A stretch of 64,000 nt of DNA from Brevibacterium siliguriense (GTDB lineage Bacteria; Actinomycetota; Actinomycetes; Actinomycetales; Brevibacteriaceae). This document shows, piece by piece, positions 1 through 8,445 of this stretch; position 1 is the first letter of the stretch, and every line of letters begins with the position of its first letter. The stretch spans positions 682,001 through 746,000 of the forward strand of contig NZ_LT629766.1 of the NCBI RefSeq assembly GCF_900105315.1, written 5' to 3'. Both the position numbers and the translations under genes were made by a program. Below the pieces are notes generated by a model. The model was not told the origin of the DNA, ran no database searches, and saw only the letters and a list, made by a program, of their open reading frames with translations.

Positions 1-664
1 TCGCCGCCCGCACACCAGCAGCCACGGCCGCCCGCGCAGCCTCGGCATTGAGTGCAGTCATCGTGGCAATCGCCTCATCGAAACGATCACCCGTGACCTT
101 GTGTCGATTATTGAGGATTCCCACGCCGATCGGCTTGGTCAAGGTCAGGGGCAGTCCCGCCTCGGCGGCATCATTGCGCATGAGCTCATCTGGGTGGGCC
201 ACACCGGTCACGGCCATCCCATACTTCGGTTCGGGATCATCGATCGAATGCCCACCGGCGACGGGGCAGTTCGCCTGCGCCGCAACATCGAGCCCGCCAC
301 GCAGAACCTCGGTGAGCAGCTCCATCGGCAGCTTCTCCCGCGGCCACCCGACGAGGTTGATCGCCGTGACCGGTGTACCGCCCATCGCGTAGATATCGGA
401 GAGTGCATTGGCTGCGGCGATCCGTCCCCAGTCGTAGGCATCGTCGATGACCGGGGTGAAGAAGTCAGCCGTGGAAAGCACCGCGAGGTCATCACGGACT
501 CGCACCGCCGAGGCATCATCGCCGTCATCGAGGCCGACGAGGACATCTGGACCGGGCTGACCGACCAGCCCGCGGACCGCATCCTCGAGCTCGCCAGGCG
601 GGATCTTGCAGGCACATCCTCCACCGTGGGCGAACGAGGTCAGACGGTCATGAGTCGCAGTCAT
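1..664 (-). CDS. selD: Selenide, water dikinase (selenophosphate synthetase), C-terminus cut by window edge
   Basis: Makes selenophosphate from selenide and ATP, the selenium donor for Sec-tRNA formation. I translated the minus strand from ATG at 664 and obtained 221 open codons up to the left edge. The N-terminus contains the glycine-rich active-site loop HGGGCACK with Cys17 and Lys20, the same positions as the catalytic pair of E. coli SelD. The codon at 17 is TGT, so this is the cysteine form, not a selenoprotein. The motifs STADFF and GGHSIDD, typical of the AIR-synthase-like fold, follow. It is divergent from the selenocysteine tRNA and selA. The missing part lies beyond base 1. Confidence 0.95.
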   Translation of the reverse strand, partial: MTATHDRLTSFAHGGGCACKIPPGELEDAVRGLVGQPGPDVLVGLDDGDDASAVRVRDDLAVLSTADFFTPVIDDAYDWGRIAAANALSDIYAMGGTPVTAINLVGWPREKLPMELLTEVLRGGLDVAAQANCPVAGGHSIDDPEPKYGMAVTGVAHPDELMRNDAAEAGLPLTLTKPIGVGILNNRHKVTGDRFDEAIATMTALNAEAARAAVAAGVRAA

Positions 665-787
665 ATCCGGAGACTAACACTCGCGTGGTGGGGCCGTCAC
701 CAGGTCCGACGAGCGTCCATATCTCGACGGATGGCCCACTTCAACGGGCGCTGAGAGCACCTGTCGTCCCGCGATAGGATGACAGGT

Positions 788-882
788 GGAGGCGTCCGTG
801 TCCTGGTGGGCACCCTGGTCTTCAAAACCAGTGAGACCGAGTATCTCGGTCTGGCGGGTTCGATTCCCGTCCGCCTCCGCCA
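788..882 (+). tRNA. selC: tRNA-Sec (anticodon TCA), CCA encoded
   Basis: The acceptor arms GGAGGCG (788-794) and CGCCTCC (872-878) pair perfectly and are followed by G and an encoded CCA. The anticodon loop CTTCAAA between CTGGT and ACCAG presents TCA, which reads UGA. The extra arm is very long and perfectly paired (AGACCGAG / CTCGGTCT), the mark of tRNA-Sec. The T loop is GGTTCGATTCC-like. It lies between divergent selD and selA, about 60 bases ahead of selA, so it may share a transcript with selA. Confidence 0.97.
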
Positions 883-945
883 ACCGTCCCGTGGTCACGC
901 CGGCCAGGTGTCACCGCCATGATTCCGCACCGAGGAGGAGGTCAG

Positions 946-2277
946 ATGGTCGAGTCCGACCCGCGCCGATCCATTCCGCGAACCGATCATCTCCTCGCCC
1001 TTCCGGAGGTCATCGCCGCAGGCGAGCACGTCAATCAGGCAACCATCAAGGTCATCATCTCCGAGGTGCAGACCGCGGCCCGAAACGGCGAGATCCCCGT
1101 CGCCGAGGTGGTCCCCACCATCACCTCCAAGCTCAGTTCCCGTTCGGCCTCATCCCTGATCCCGGTGCTCAATGCCACCGGCATCCTCGTCCACACGAAC
1201 CTCGGGCGGGCGCCGCTCTCACCTGCGGCGACGCAAGCAGTCGTCGAAGCGGCCGGTTACGTCGACGTCGAAATGGACCTCGGCACCGGCAAACGCAGCA
1301 AGCGGGGGACCGGAGCGAAAGCCGCCCTGCTGCGGGCCTGCCCGGCCGCCGAGGATGCCCTCGTCGTCAACAACGGTGCCGCCGCCCTGCTGCTGGCTGT
1401 CACTGCGCTGCGCGGTCGCGGTGCAGGTTCCGGTGAGATCCTCATCAGCCGCGGCGAACTCATCGAAATCGGCGCCGGGTTCCGCCTCACCGACCTCATG
1501 ACGACCACCGGCTCACGGCTGCGCGAGGTCGGCACGACGAACCGCACCCACCTGACCGACTACGCGGAAGCGATCGGCCCGAACACATCGAGCCTGCTCA
1601 AGGTGCATACCAGCAACTTCCGCGTCGAAGGATTCACCTCCTCCGTCGACGTGGCGGATCTGCGCACACTCGCGGACAAGCACGATCTCCCGCTCATCGT
1701 CGACCTCGGCTCCGGACTCTTCACCCCCGACCCGGCCCTGCCCGACGAACCGGACATCGACACAGCCCTGCGCGCCGGCGCCGACCTCGTCATCGTCTCC
1801 GGAGACAAGCTCTTGGGCGGCCCGCAGGCCGGACTCATCCTCGGTCGCACCGAAGCGGTGCAGACACTGGCCAAGCACCCCCTGGCCAGAGCGCTGCGCA
1901 CGGACAAACTCACCCTCGCCGCCCTCGAAGCCACGATCACCGACGCGACGAACCCTATCCACGACGCCCTCCACATCGACGCAGAACACCTGCGGAAACG
2001 CACCGAAACCCTCGCCGAGGCGGTCGGCGCCACGGTCGTCGAACACGACGGCCGGGTCGGCGGCGGGGGAGCCCCCGGAGTGCCCCTGCCCGGCTGGGCC
2101 GTCGAACTGCCCGAAGACTGCGCCGAACCGCTGCGCCTTGGGAGCCCTGCGATCGTCGCCCGCGTCCACCAGGGACGATGTCTCATCGACCTGCGCTGCG
2201 TGCCCGAAACCGACGACCAGCGCGTCGCCGATGCCATCGACAGAGTGACATCCGTCCGCGTCGGTGACGATGACTGA
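946..2277 (+). CDS. selA: L-seryl-tRNA(Sec) selenium transferase
   Basis: This PLP enzyme converts seryl-tRNA(Sec) to selenocysteyl-tRNA(Sec) with selenophosphate. The 443-residue product has the family's usual length. It has the conserved NATGILVHTNLGRAPLS segment near residues 75-90 and the PLP-lysine motif SGDKLLGGPQAG, with Lys288. I chose ATG 946 over the in-frame ATG at 919 because GAGGAGGAGG lies just ahead of it, while that same purine run would be inside the coding sequence if 919 were used. Its last 14 bases overlap selB, so the two are translationally coupled. Confidence 0.96.
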   Translation: MVESDPRRSIPRTDHLLALPEVIAAGEHVNQATIKVIISEVQTAARNGEIPVAEVVPTITSKLSSRSASSLIPVLNATGILVHTNLGRAPLSPAATQAVVEAAGYVDVEMDLGTGKRSKRGTGAKAALLRACPAAEDALVVNNGAAALLLAVTALRGRGAGSGEILISRGELIEIGAGFRLTDLMTTTGSRLREVGTTNRTHLTDYAEAIGPNTSSLLKVHTSNFRVEGFTSSVDVADLRTLADKHDLPLIVDLGSGLFTPDPALPDEPDIDTALRAGADLVIVSGDKLLGGPQAGLILGRTEAVQTLAKHPLARALRTDKLTLAALEATITDATNPIHDALHIDAEHLRKRTETLAEAVGATVVEHDGRVGGGGAPGVPLPGWAVELPEDCAEPLRLGSPAIVARVHQGRCLIDLRCVPETDDQRVADAIDRVTSVRVGDDD

Positions 2278-4207
2278 GACGCCCCGGACCGCCGATGCGG
2301 CTGCACCCGGCACCTTCGTCATCGCCACCGCCGGGCATGTCGACCACGGGAAGTCGACGCTGGTGGGTGCCCTGACCGGTATGGAACCCGACCGTTGGGC
2401 CGAAGAGAAGAAACGCGGACTGACGATCGACCTCGGGTTCGCCTGGACGACCCTGCCCTCGGGGCGAGAACTCGCGTTCGTCGACGTTCCAGGACACGAG
2501 AAGTTCCTTGCGAACATGCTCGCCGGACTCGGTCCCGCACCCATCGCCTGCTTCGTCATCGCCACCGACAAGGGGTGGCAGGCCCAATCGAGTGACCACC
2601 GCGACGCGATCAATGCGCTGGGCATCACTCACGGTCTCGTCGTCATCACCCGCGCCGACCTCGTTCCTGACTCCGTTGAAACCACAAAGGAGCAGGTCAG
2701 CGCCCAACTGCGTGGTACGACACTCGAAGCGGCCCCGATCGTCACGGTCTCGGCCACGACCGGGGAGGGCCTGCCCGAGCTCATCAGCGTCCTCGACGAG
2801 GTCACGGCCACAGCCGAGCCCCCGTCCGCCTCGGGGAGGGTGCGTCTGTGGATCGACCGCGCGTTCAGCATCAAGGGAGCCGGCACGGTCGTGACCGGAA
2901 CCCTCACCGCAGGCACCCTGACCACCGGCGATACCGTCGAACTGCGTGGAGACACCATCGACCGGACCGTGGGCGTGCGCGGCCTCCAGTCCCGGAACTC
3001 CACCACCACCGAGGTGGTCCCGCAAGCCCGCGTGGCCGTCAACCTCCGCGACGTCCCCGCCGACAACCTCCACCGCGGCGACGCCCTGCTCACCCCAGAA
3101 GCCTGGCCGATCGTCGACACGATCGACGTGCGCCGCACCATGGGTGAGGCCCTCGATTCCGGAATCCACGAACTCATGGCCCATATCGGCACCGCCGCCG
3201 TGCCCGCAAGACTGCGATCCTTCGCCGCCGATCATGCCCGGCTCACCCTCGACCGACCGCTTCCCCTGCAGGTCAGCGACCGGATCGTGCTGCGCGCACC
3301 GGGCAGCCGCAACGTCTTCGCCGGCCTCCTCGTCCTCGACGTCGACCCGCCCGAACTGACCCGGCGAGGCGACGGCGCCAGACGCGGACAACTGCTCGCC
3401 GAGCGTCCCAGCGAAGGCGAAATCCTCGCCGAGGTGGCCCGCCGCGGGGCCGTCGAACGCAACGTCCTCACCCGGTTCGGACTGCAGATCCCCGTCGACG
3501 ACTCCCTGCCAGCCGAGGTCGAAGACATGGGCGGCTGGCTCGTCCACTCGCCGGCGCTGACCACCTGGGTCGAGGCGGCGAAATCCCTGGTCAGCCGCGA
3601 ACTCACCGCCTCACCGATGGCGGCAGGTGTGCCGGTCAAGGCCGTTGCCGAGGCACTGCGCCGGACCTCGGGAACTGGCCGCAGACGGTCCGGAGAGACC
3701 AAAGACGATGCCTCGCCGAACGGGAAGACTCCGTCGACCCACCCCCTGCCCGAAAGCACGGGCACAGCGACTCGGACACTGCTGGGCGAGATCATCTCCC
3801 GAGCCGGGCTCGAAGCCGTCGACGGAATCGTACGCCCTCCAGGGCATGTCGCCGGCCTCGGCGCGGCAGAAGCCGGTATCGCCGAGATCGAACAGCGACT
3901 CGCAGCCGACCCGTTCGCCGCACCGGAAGCCGATGACCTGCGCGAACTCGCCCTCGGAGCGCGGGAGCTCGCGGTCGCCGAGAAGGCGGGACGGATCCTG
4001 CGCCTCGGCGACGGAATCATCGTGTCCCCGCGCACCCCGGCGCGGGCGATGCGGATCCTCGCCGGTCTCGACCAACCCTTCACCACGAGTCAGGCGAGGC
4101 AGGCGCTGGGGACGACCCGACGCGTCGTCATCCCTCTGCTCGAACACCTCGATGGCCGGGGATGGACGCGCCGACTCGACACCACACATCGCGAAGTCAT
4201 GCGCTGA
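2264..4207 (+). CDS. selB: Selenocysteine-specific translation elongation factor
   Basis: This GTPase carries Sec-tRNA to the ribosome at UGA codons marked by a SECIS hairpin. The G1 loop GHVDHGKST is at residues 24-32, the G3 motif DVPGHEKF near 72-79, and TRAD serves as the guanine-specificity motif. EF-Tu-like beta-barrel domains follow, then a C-terminal winged-helix region that would bind SECIS RNA. The linker around residues 470-500 is rich in Gly, Arg, Ser and Pro. At 647 residues it is in the family range. The start is GTG 2264 or ATG 2270; both overlap the selA stop. Confidence 0.95.
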   Translation: MTMTETPRTADAAAPGTFVIATAGHVDHGKSTLVGALTGMEPDRWAEEKKRGLTIDLGFAWTTLPSGRELAFVDVPGHEKFLANMLAGLGPAPIACFVIATDKGWQAQSSDHRDAINALGITHGLVVITRADLVPDSVETTKEQVSAQLRGTTLEAAPIVTVSATTGEGLPELISVLDEVTATAEPPSASGRVRLWIDRAFSIKGAGTVVTGTLTAGTLTTGDTVELRGDTIDRTVGVRGLQSRNSTTTEVVPQARVAVNLRDVPADNLHRGDALLTPEAWPIVDTIDVRRTMGEALDSGIHELMAHIGTAAVPARLRSFAADHARLTLDRPLPLQVSDRIVLRAPGSRNVFAGLLVLDVDPPELTRRGDGARRGQLLAERPSEGEILAEVARRGAVERNVLTRFGLQIPVDDSLPAEVEDMGGWLVHSPALTTWVEAAKSLVSRELTASPMAAGVPVKAVAEALRRTSGTGRRRSGETKDDASPNGKTPSTHPLPESTGTATRTLLGEIISRAGLEAVDGIVRPPGHVAGLGAAEAGIAEIEQRLAADPFAAPEADDLRELALGARELAVAEKAGRILRLGDGIIVSPRTPARAMRILAGLDQPFTTSQARQALGTTRRVVIPLLEHLDGRGWTRRLDTTHREVMR

Positions 4208-4329
4208 GCACGGACGCGGCGCAAACGGCCGTGGTACCAACGGCCGAGTCGCCTCGCCGGCGGATCGATGACGGATCGATGCCTGCGGAAGCTGAGTGAC
4301 CGCCTGGGCGAATCTTCGTGATCTGTACT

Positions 4330-4351
4330 ACGATCATGTCGGAATGATCGT
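4330..4351. promoter_or_regulatory. Perfect 8-bp inverted repeat, candidate operator upstream of gabD1
   Basis: ACGATCAT and ATGATCGT face each other across a 6-base spacer. The repeat lies about 195 bases ahead of the aldehyde dehydrogenase start, in a 339-base gene-free stretch (4208-4546). The same stretch has a short tandem repeat of CGGATCGATG at 4260-4280 and nothing else I recognise. The size suits a dimeric regulator, but no partner regulator is known. Confidence 0.4.
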
Positions 4352-4546
4352 TCGCGCCGATTCGGGCGCTTCCGTCGATGGTATGGGTGATAACTGACTG
4401 CGGTGATGGGGCCGCAGCGACGCCATTCATCGCCTCACGTTCCCCATACTCGGGTGCGCAGCACTGACCGCACCCCGAAATCCTCACCATTGACCGTCTC
4501 CGGTCGCGGGCTCGCAATCCCGACCGGAGCCTGCGAAGGAGCAACC

Positions 4547-5923
4547 ATGTCGAACTATCGTGTTGAGAATCCCGCCACCGGCGAAATCGTCGAGACCTTC
4601 CCCGAGGCGACCGATGTCGAGATCGAATCCACCGTCACTGCCGCTCACGCCACTTATCTGACCTGGAAAGATACGGACATCCAGGAGCGGGCGTCGATTG
4701 TGCGTCGGGCTGCGGAGATCTTCCATGAACGCAAAGACGAACTCGCCAGAACGATCTCGGTCGAGATGGGCAAGTCGTATGCCGAGTCCGTTGACGAGGT
4801 CGAGTTCGCCGCCGACATCATCGACTACTACGGCGTCCACGGTCCCAGTCTGGCCACGGATTATCAGATCCCGTCGACCATTCCCGGCACCGCGCGGATC
4901 GAATCCCTGCCGGTTGGTGCCTTGTTGGGTGTGATGCCGTGGAACTTCCCCTACTACCAGGTGGCCCGGTTCGCTGCCCCGAATCTGGTGCTGGGCAATA
5001 CGATCATGCTCAAACACGCTGACATCTGTGGGCGGTCGGCGTTGTTGATCGAGGAGATCTTCCGTGCCGCCGGTGTCCCCGAAGGCGGGTACTCGCACCT
5101 GTTTGCCGACCATGACCAGATCGCTGCGATGATCGCTGACCCCCGGGTGCAGGGAGTGTCCCTGACCGGGTCGGAGCGGGCGGGTGCGATCATCGGTGCC
5201 CAGGCCGGTCAGAACCTCAAGAAGGCCGTGCTCGAGCTCGGTGGCATCGATCCGATGGTCGTCCTCGACGCCTATGATGTGGCTGCGGTGGCGCGTGAGG
5301 CGTGGGAGTTTCGGACGTATAACGCCGGTCAGGTGTGCAACTCGAACAAGCGCCTCATTGTTATGGACGACATCTATGACGAGTTCGTCGCCGAACTCGT
5401 GAGGCTCGGCACCGGGTTGACGCCGGGGGATCCGATGAATCTGGGTGAGGGTGAGTATGTGCCGCTGTCGAGCCGTGCCGCTGCCGAAACCGTTGACGCG
5501 CAGGTGAAGAAGGCCGTGTCCGAAGGCGCTCGAGTGCTCATCGGCGGTGAGCTGGGAGAAGGCCCGGCGGCGTATTATGCGCCGACGGTGCTCGTCGATG
5601 TGCCCAGGGATTCCGAGTCGTATGGTGAGGAGATCTTCGGACCCGTGGCCACAGTGTTCAAGGTCAGCAGTGACGAGGAGGCTCTCGAGTTGGCCAATGA
5701 TTGTGCCCTTGGTCTGGGTGGGTCGGTGTTCTCGACTGATGAGGGGCGTGCTGAACGTGTGGCTGCTCGTCTTGAGGTGGGGATGACGCATGTGAACACG
5801 ATTGCTGCTGAGGCTGCTGAGTTGCCGTTCGGTGGGGTGAAGCGGTCTGGTTTCGGTCGTGAGATGGGTCCGATCGGGATGGGTGAGTTCGTGAATAAGC
5901 GCCTCCACTTCATCGCGAAATAG
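4547..5923 (+). CDS. gabD1: NAD(P)-dependent succinate-semialdehyde dehydrogenase family protein
   Basis: An aldehyde dehydrogenase of 458 residues, the length of the actinobacterial GabD1 group that oxidises succinate semialdehyde to succinate in GABA and putrescine breakdown. The catalytic Cys264 is in NAGQVCNSNKR and the general base Glu230 in LELGG. The start ATG 4547 follows GAAGGAG at 6-base spacing and gives MSNYRVENPATGE, the usual N-terminus; an upstream in-frame ATG at 4403 would add unrelated sequence. It is a single gene, facing the MarR gene across a short hairpin. The substrate is inferred from family resemblance; other short aldehydes remain possible. Confidence 0.85.
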   Translation: MSNYRVENPATGEIVETFPEATDVEIESTVTAAHATYLTWKDTDIQERASIVRRAAEIFHERKDELARTISVEMGKSYAESVDEVEFAADIIDYYGVHGPSLATDYQIPSTIPGTARIESLPVGALLGVMPWNFPYYQVARFAAPNLVLGNTIMLKHADICGRSALLIEEIFRAAGVPEGGYSHLFADHDQIAAMIADPRVQGVSLTGSERAGAIIGAQAGQNLKKAVLELGGIDPMVVLDAYDVAAVAREAWEFRTYNAGQVCNSNKRLIVMDDIYDEFVAELVRLGTGLTPGDPMNLGEGEYVPLSSRAAAETVDAQVKKAVSEGARVLIGGELGEGPAAYYAPTVLVDVPRDSESYGEEIFGPVATVFKVSSDEEALELANDCALGLGGSVFSTDEGRAERVAARLEVGMTHVNTIAAEAAELPFGGVKRSGFGREMGPIGMGEFVNKRLHFIAK

Positions 5924-5935
5924 GGGAAGGGGAAA

Positions 5936-5947
5936 CCGCCTCGGCGG
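5936..5947. terminator. Short GC hairpin between convergent genes
   Basis: CCGCC and GGCGG pair across two bases between the stops of gabD1 (5923) and the MarR gene (5960). It has no U tract, so it is at best a weak bidirectional terminator. The arms also match a word that recurs across the window. Confidence 0.35.
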
Positions 5948-5959
5948 AGCATCGGACGC

Positions 5960-6388
5960 TCAGCCCGAGCGGTTCACCGCCCGCAGGCGCGCAGCTGCCT
6001 CGGCGATGAACCCCACGATCTCCGGACTCGGCTCGTCCTCGTCGACCGCACGGTCGGCACTCGCATAGGCCGAGTCGAGCTCGGCGAATCGTGTGGTCGA
6101 GCGGATGGTCATCGAGCGCCCGTCGGAGGGGTTGGTGCCGCGCTCGATCCACCCGTCCTTCTCGAGCCGGGATAGCACCCCGGTCATCGTCGCTCGGCTC
6201 CAGCCGATCCGTCCGGCGATCTGCGAAGGCGTGCAGGGTCCTTCACGGTCGATGACGTCGAGGATGTCGAGGTCACGTGGCTGAAGCCCGACGGAGCGGG
6301 CGACCCGGTCATTGAGGATGACGAGTTCGATCCGGAATTCGCGAATCGCATCCTTGAGGCTCTGGGTCCTGGTCGTGTCGTCGTTCAC
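5960..6388 (-). CDS. MarR-family transcriptional regulator
   Basis: A 142-residue winged-helix protein. The helix-turn-helix and wing run from about residue 45 to 95 (LDILDVIDREGPCTPSQIA, then SRATMTGVLSRLEKDGWIER and DGRS), the MarR pattern. Its GTG start overlaps the TGA stop of the preceding oxidoreductase by four bases (GTGA), so the two are co-transcribed from a promoter near 7070. MarR proteins often repress their own operon and respond to phenolic or oxidant ligands; the inverted repeat at 7080-7092 is a candidate site. Confidence 0.88.
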   Translation of the reverse strand: MNDDTTRTQSLKDAIREFRIELVILNDRVARSVGLQPRDLDILDVIDREGPCTPSQIAGRIGWSRATMTGVLSRLEKDGWIERGTNPSDGRSMTIRSTTRFAELDSAYASADRAVDEDEPSPEIVGFIAEAAARLRAVNRSG

Positions 6389-7041
6389 TTTGCGCGGCGA
6401 TCGGTTGCCGGTGCCATTGCACGGTGGATGTGCTGCGGTTCCTCGAGCTCGGCGATCATGGCAGCGGCGAGGTCGGCACGGGAAGTGAAACCGCCGTCGA
6501 GGACGTCGGGCGTGAGTCGATACCGAGAGACCTGGTCGCGGTTGATGAGTCTGCCAGGCCGCATCACCGTCCAGTCGATGTCATCGCAGGTGCGGAGGAA
6601 TTCCTCCATCGACCGCATGTCGGCGTAGAGGGTGCGGCCGATGACATTGCGGAGCAGGGGAAAGAGGATCAGGTCGCCGAAGATGTTGGTGCGCGGCGGC
6701 GGATAGGTCAGGCCCGAACTCACCACGACGAGGCGCCGGCCGGCCGCTCGCTCCCGCAGACCCGAAACGATGTTCGAGGTTCCGGTCGAGTAGATGTCGA
6801 TCGGCTTGCGGGTATACGCGGTTCCCAGCGCCGACAGCGCGGCATGCGCGCCGTCGAGCGCCCCATCGACGCCGGCACCCGTGCCGGGATCGGCCAACAC
6901 CTGCTCGAGATTGTCATGCCTGGGCAGCGGCAGGCGATCGGCTCGTCGGCTCACCGCCCTCACCGAGTGCCCAGCGGCCAGGGCCTGCTTGCAGACGAGC
7001 AGGCCGGTGGGCCCGCTTGCCCCGAATACCGTGATGTTCAT
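6385..7041 (-). CDS. NAD(P)-binding oxidoreductase (NmrA/flavin-reductase-like SDR)
   Basis: A Rossmann protein of 218 residues starting MNITVFGASGPTGLLV, so the GxxGxxG dinucleotide loop is at the very N-terminus. The rest (VVVSSGLTYPP, DWTVMRPGRL) resembles atypical short-chain dehydrogenases of the NmrA / biliverdin-reductase-B type. These act as NADPH-dependent quinone or flavin reductases or as redox sensors. I chose ATG 7041 because GGGGTGGGA lies just upstream and the Rossmann strand begins there. It leads a two-gene operon with the MarR regulator. The substrate is not predictable. Confidence 0.8.
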   Translation of the reverse strand: MNITVFGASGPTGLLVCKQALAAGHSVRAVSRRADRLPLPRHDNLEQVLADPGTGAGVDGALDGAHAALSALGTAYTRKPIDIYSTGTSNIVSGLRERAAGRRLVVVSSGLTYPPPRTNIFGDLILFPLLRNVIGRTLYADMRSMEEFLRTCDDIDWTVMRPGRLINRDQVSRYRLTPDVLDGGFTSRADLAAAMIAELEEPQHIHRAMAPATDRRAK

Positions 7042-7079
7042 GGGTCCCACCCCGAAGAGTCTGATCATTCCTAATATAG

Positions 7080-7092
7080 TACGAGAACCGTA
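7080..7092. promoter_or_regulatory. Inverted repeat TACG-N5-CGTA in the SDR-marR promoter
   Basis: TACG and CGTA flank five bases, about 39 bases ahead of the SDR start, next to an AT-rich TATATT that could be the -10 on the minus strand. Position and symmetry suit autorepression by the MarR protein encoded in the operon. Confidence 0.4.
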
Positions 7093-7446
7093 TCAGTTTC
7101 TCCGCGGGTTGCCCAGAGCCAGTGCGTCCTCGATGATGTCCTCCATCGCCGAGGCGGTCAGCCCCCGCCACTGCTGACGCGACGGTGCGGATGGGATCCG
7201 CGCGCCCCGTACCTTGGCCAGGGCCACCTCGGTGATGGGGGCATGCTGAGGAAATGCGTCCAATGCGTGACGACCCGCTTCCTCCTTGCCGATGATCTCA
7301 TCGGTCGCGAGCGTGCGATGCATGCGCGCGGGACCGATTACGCACCACGAAACGGTACCGACGGTCAGTCCGAGCGGGGACGTGAGCAGTCGGTGGAGCA
7401 GGGCTCGCGGCGTCCGAGGGGAGGGTCGGCGGCATGGAACCAGCAT
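7093..7446 (-). CDS. Small hypothetical protein, 117 aa
   Basis: An open frame directly upstream of, and in the same direction as, the SDR-marR operon, with 51 bases between its stop and the SDR start. A basic N-terminus precedes one hydrophobic stretch (LGLTVGTVSWCVIG, about residues 25-38) and a polar C-terminus. I recognise no family. Competing frames on the other strand are similarly long, so this could be non-coding. It is listed because it would otherwise leave 790 bases without a gene. Confidence 0.35.
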   Translation of the reverse strand: MLVPCRRPSPRTPRALLHRLLTSPLGLTVGTVSWCVIGPARMHRTLATDEIIGKEEAGRHALDAFPQHAPITEVALAKVRGARIPSAPSRQQWRGLTASAMEDIIEDALALGNPRRN

Positions 7447-7828
7447 GCGGTGGGGCGGCGATTCGGGCGTGCGAGCGCCTGAAATTTCCCTGGCTCACGC
7501 CTGCTAACAGCCCGACGAGCCGATCGAGACCCCGATCACGGGCCGGTGAGAGCGCCGCTGGTGACCCCGCAGGGTGGTCAGCGAACTCTGATCGCATGCA
7601 CACGGATCCATGACGATTCGTTGCGGTGAGAGTAAGTCACCTCGAAGTCTCTCTGCATTGAACAGGGCCGATCGGTCCGTCAGTGTTGTGTGGGGCGATT
7701 CCACGGCACCTTCTGCACTGGTGTTCCTGTGCCGATCACAGGCCAAATGCCGCAGAACACAACACGGATGCCGAGCACCGGGAGTCGCCGACCGGGTCGA
7801 GGGCCCGATCAAGAGAAAGTGAGAACCT
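7447..7828. other. Gene-free leader region ahead of the secreted protein gene
   Basis: About 380 bases with no credible frame. The final 60 bases are GC-rich and end in GAGAAAGTGAG just before the ATG at 7829. A long 5' leader is suggestive because actinobacterial cell-wall hydrolase genes often carry RNA switches, but I could not fit the c-di-AMP riboswitch consensus here. Confidence 0.4.
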
Positions 7829-8416
7829 ATGAATCGTGTGCGCACCTTTGCAGTGACTGCACTGTCCGCCGCCGTCCTCGCCGGAGGAGTTTCCCTGGCA
7901 ACGGCGACCTCGGCTTCCGCCGGCCCGATCTCCGGAGGCGTTGAACAGCCCGGCGAGTCCCAGGATGCCGGTTCGACCGGCGGAATCGACGACCCGGGTG
8001 AGCTGAGCGAAGAGCAGATCGACAATGCGCGCACGATCATCGGTGTCGGCAAGGGTGCGGATCTGTCCGAGCATGCCCAGAAGATCGCAGTGATGACCGC
8101 ACTGCAGGAATCGAGCCTCAACGACCTCGACGGCGGTGACCGTGATTCTGCCGGTTCGTTCCAGCAGCGGCCGTCCGCCGGCTGGGGGTCGACCGACGAA
8201 GTCACCGACACCGTGTACGCATCGAAGGCCTTCTACGGAGTCGACTCCGGAACCGACAATCCCGGACTGACCCAGATCGACAACTGGGAGAGCATCGACC
8301 CCGGTGCCGCCGCACAGGAAGTGCAGCGCTCCGCCTTCCCCGACGAATACGCGAAGTGGGAACCGCTGGCGGAGAAGCTCGTCGACGAGAACCAGGACGT
8401 CGACTCCATCGACTGA
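7829..8416 (+). CDS. Secreted transglycosylase-like cell-wall protein
   Basis: A 195-residue exported protein. Residues 1-31 are a Sec signal peptide (basic MNRVR, hydrophobic core, cleavage near ASA-GP). An acidic linker follows, then a domain with the pattern AVMTALQESSLNDLDGGDRDSAGSFQQRP and AAQEVQRSAFPDEYAKWE. The same pattern occurs in actinobacterial NlpC/P60- and Rpf-associated lysozyme-like domains; the Glu in LQES is the likely catalytic acid. It would act on peptidoglycan outside the membrane. It has no catalytic partner domain, so it may be a stand-alone muralytic enzyme or a degenerate binding module. Confidence 0.75.
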   Translation: MNRVRTFAVTALSAAVLAGGVSLATATSASAGPISGGVEQPGESQDAGSTGGIDDPGELSEEQIDNARTIIGVGKGADLSEHAQKIAVMTALQESSLNDLDGGDRDSAGSFQQRPSAGWGSTDEVTDTVYASKAFYGVDSGTDNPGLTQIDNWESIDPGAAAQEVQRSAFPDEYAKWEPLAEKLVDENQDVDSID

Positions 8417-8445
8417 CCTCGGTTGTCAGACCGGAGCACCGACCG

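Noticed and set aside
101-754. 217-codon plus-strand frame opposite selD
   Set aside because: It mirrors the selD coding strand, has no family resemblance, and selD on the other strand is unmistakable.
7513-7828. c-di-AMP (ydaO) riboswitch in the leader of the secreted cell-wall protein
   Set aside because: The gene type and long leader fit, but I could not place the conserved paired elements; only a GC-rich stretch before the start is present.
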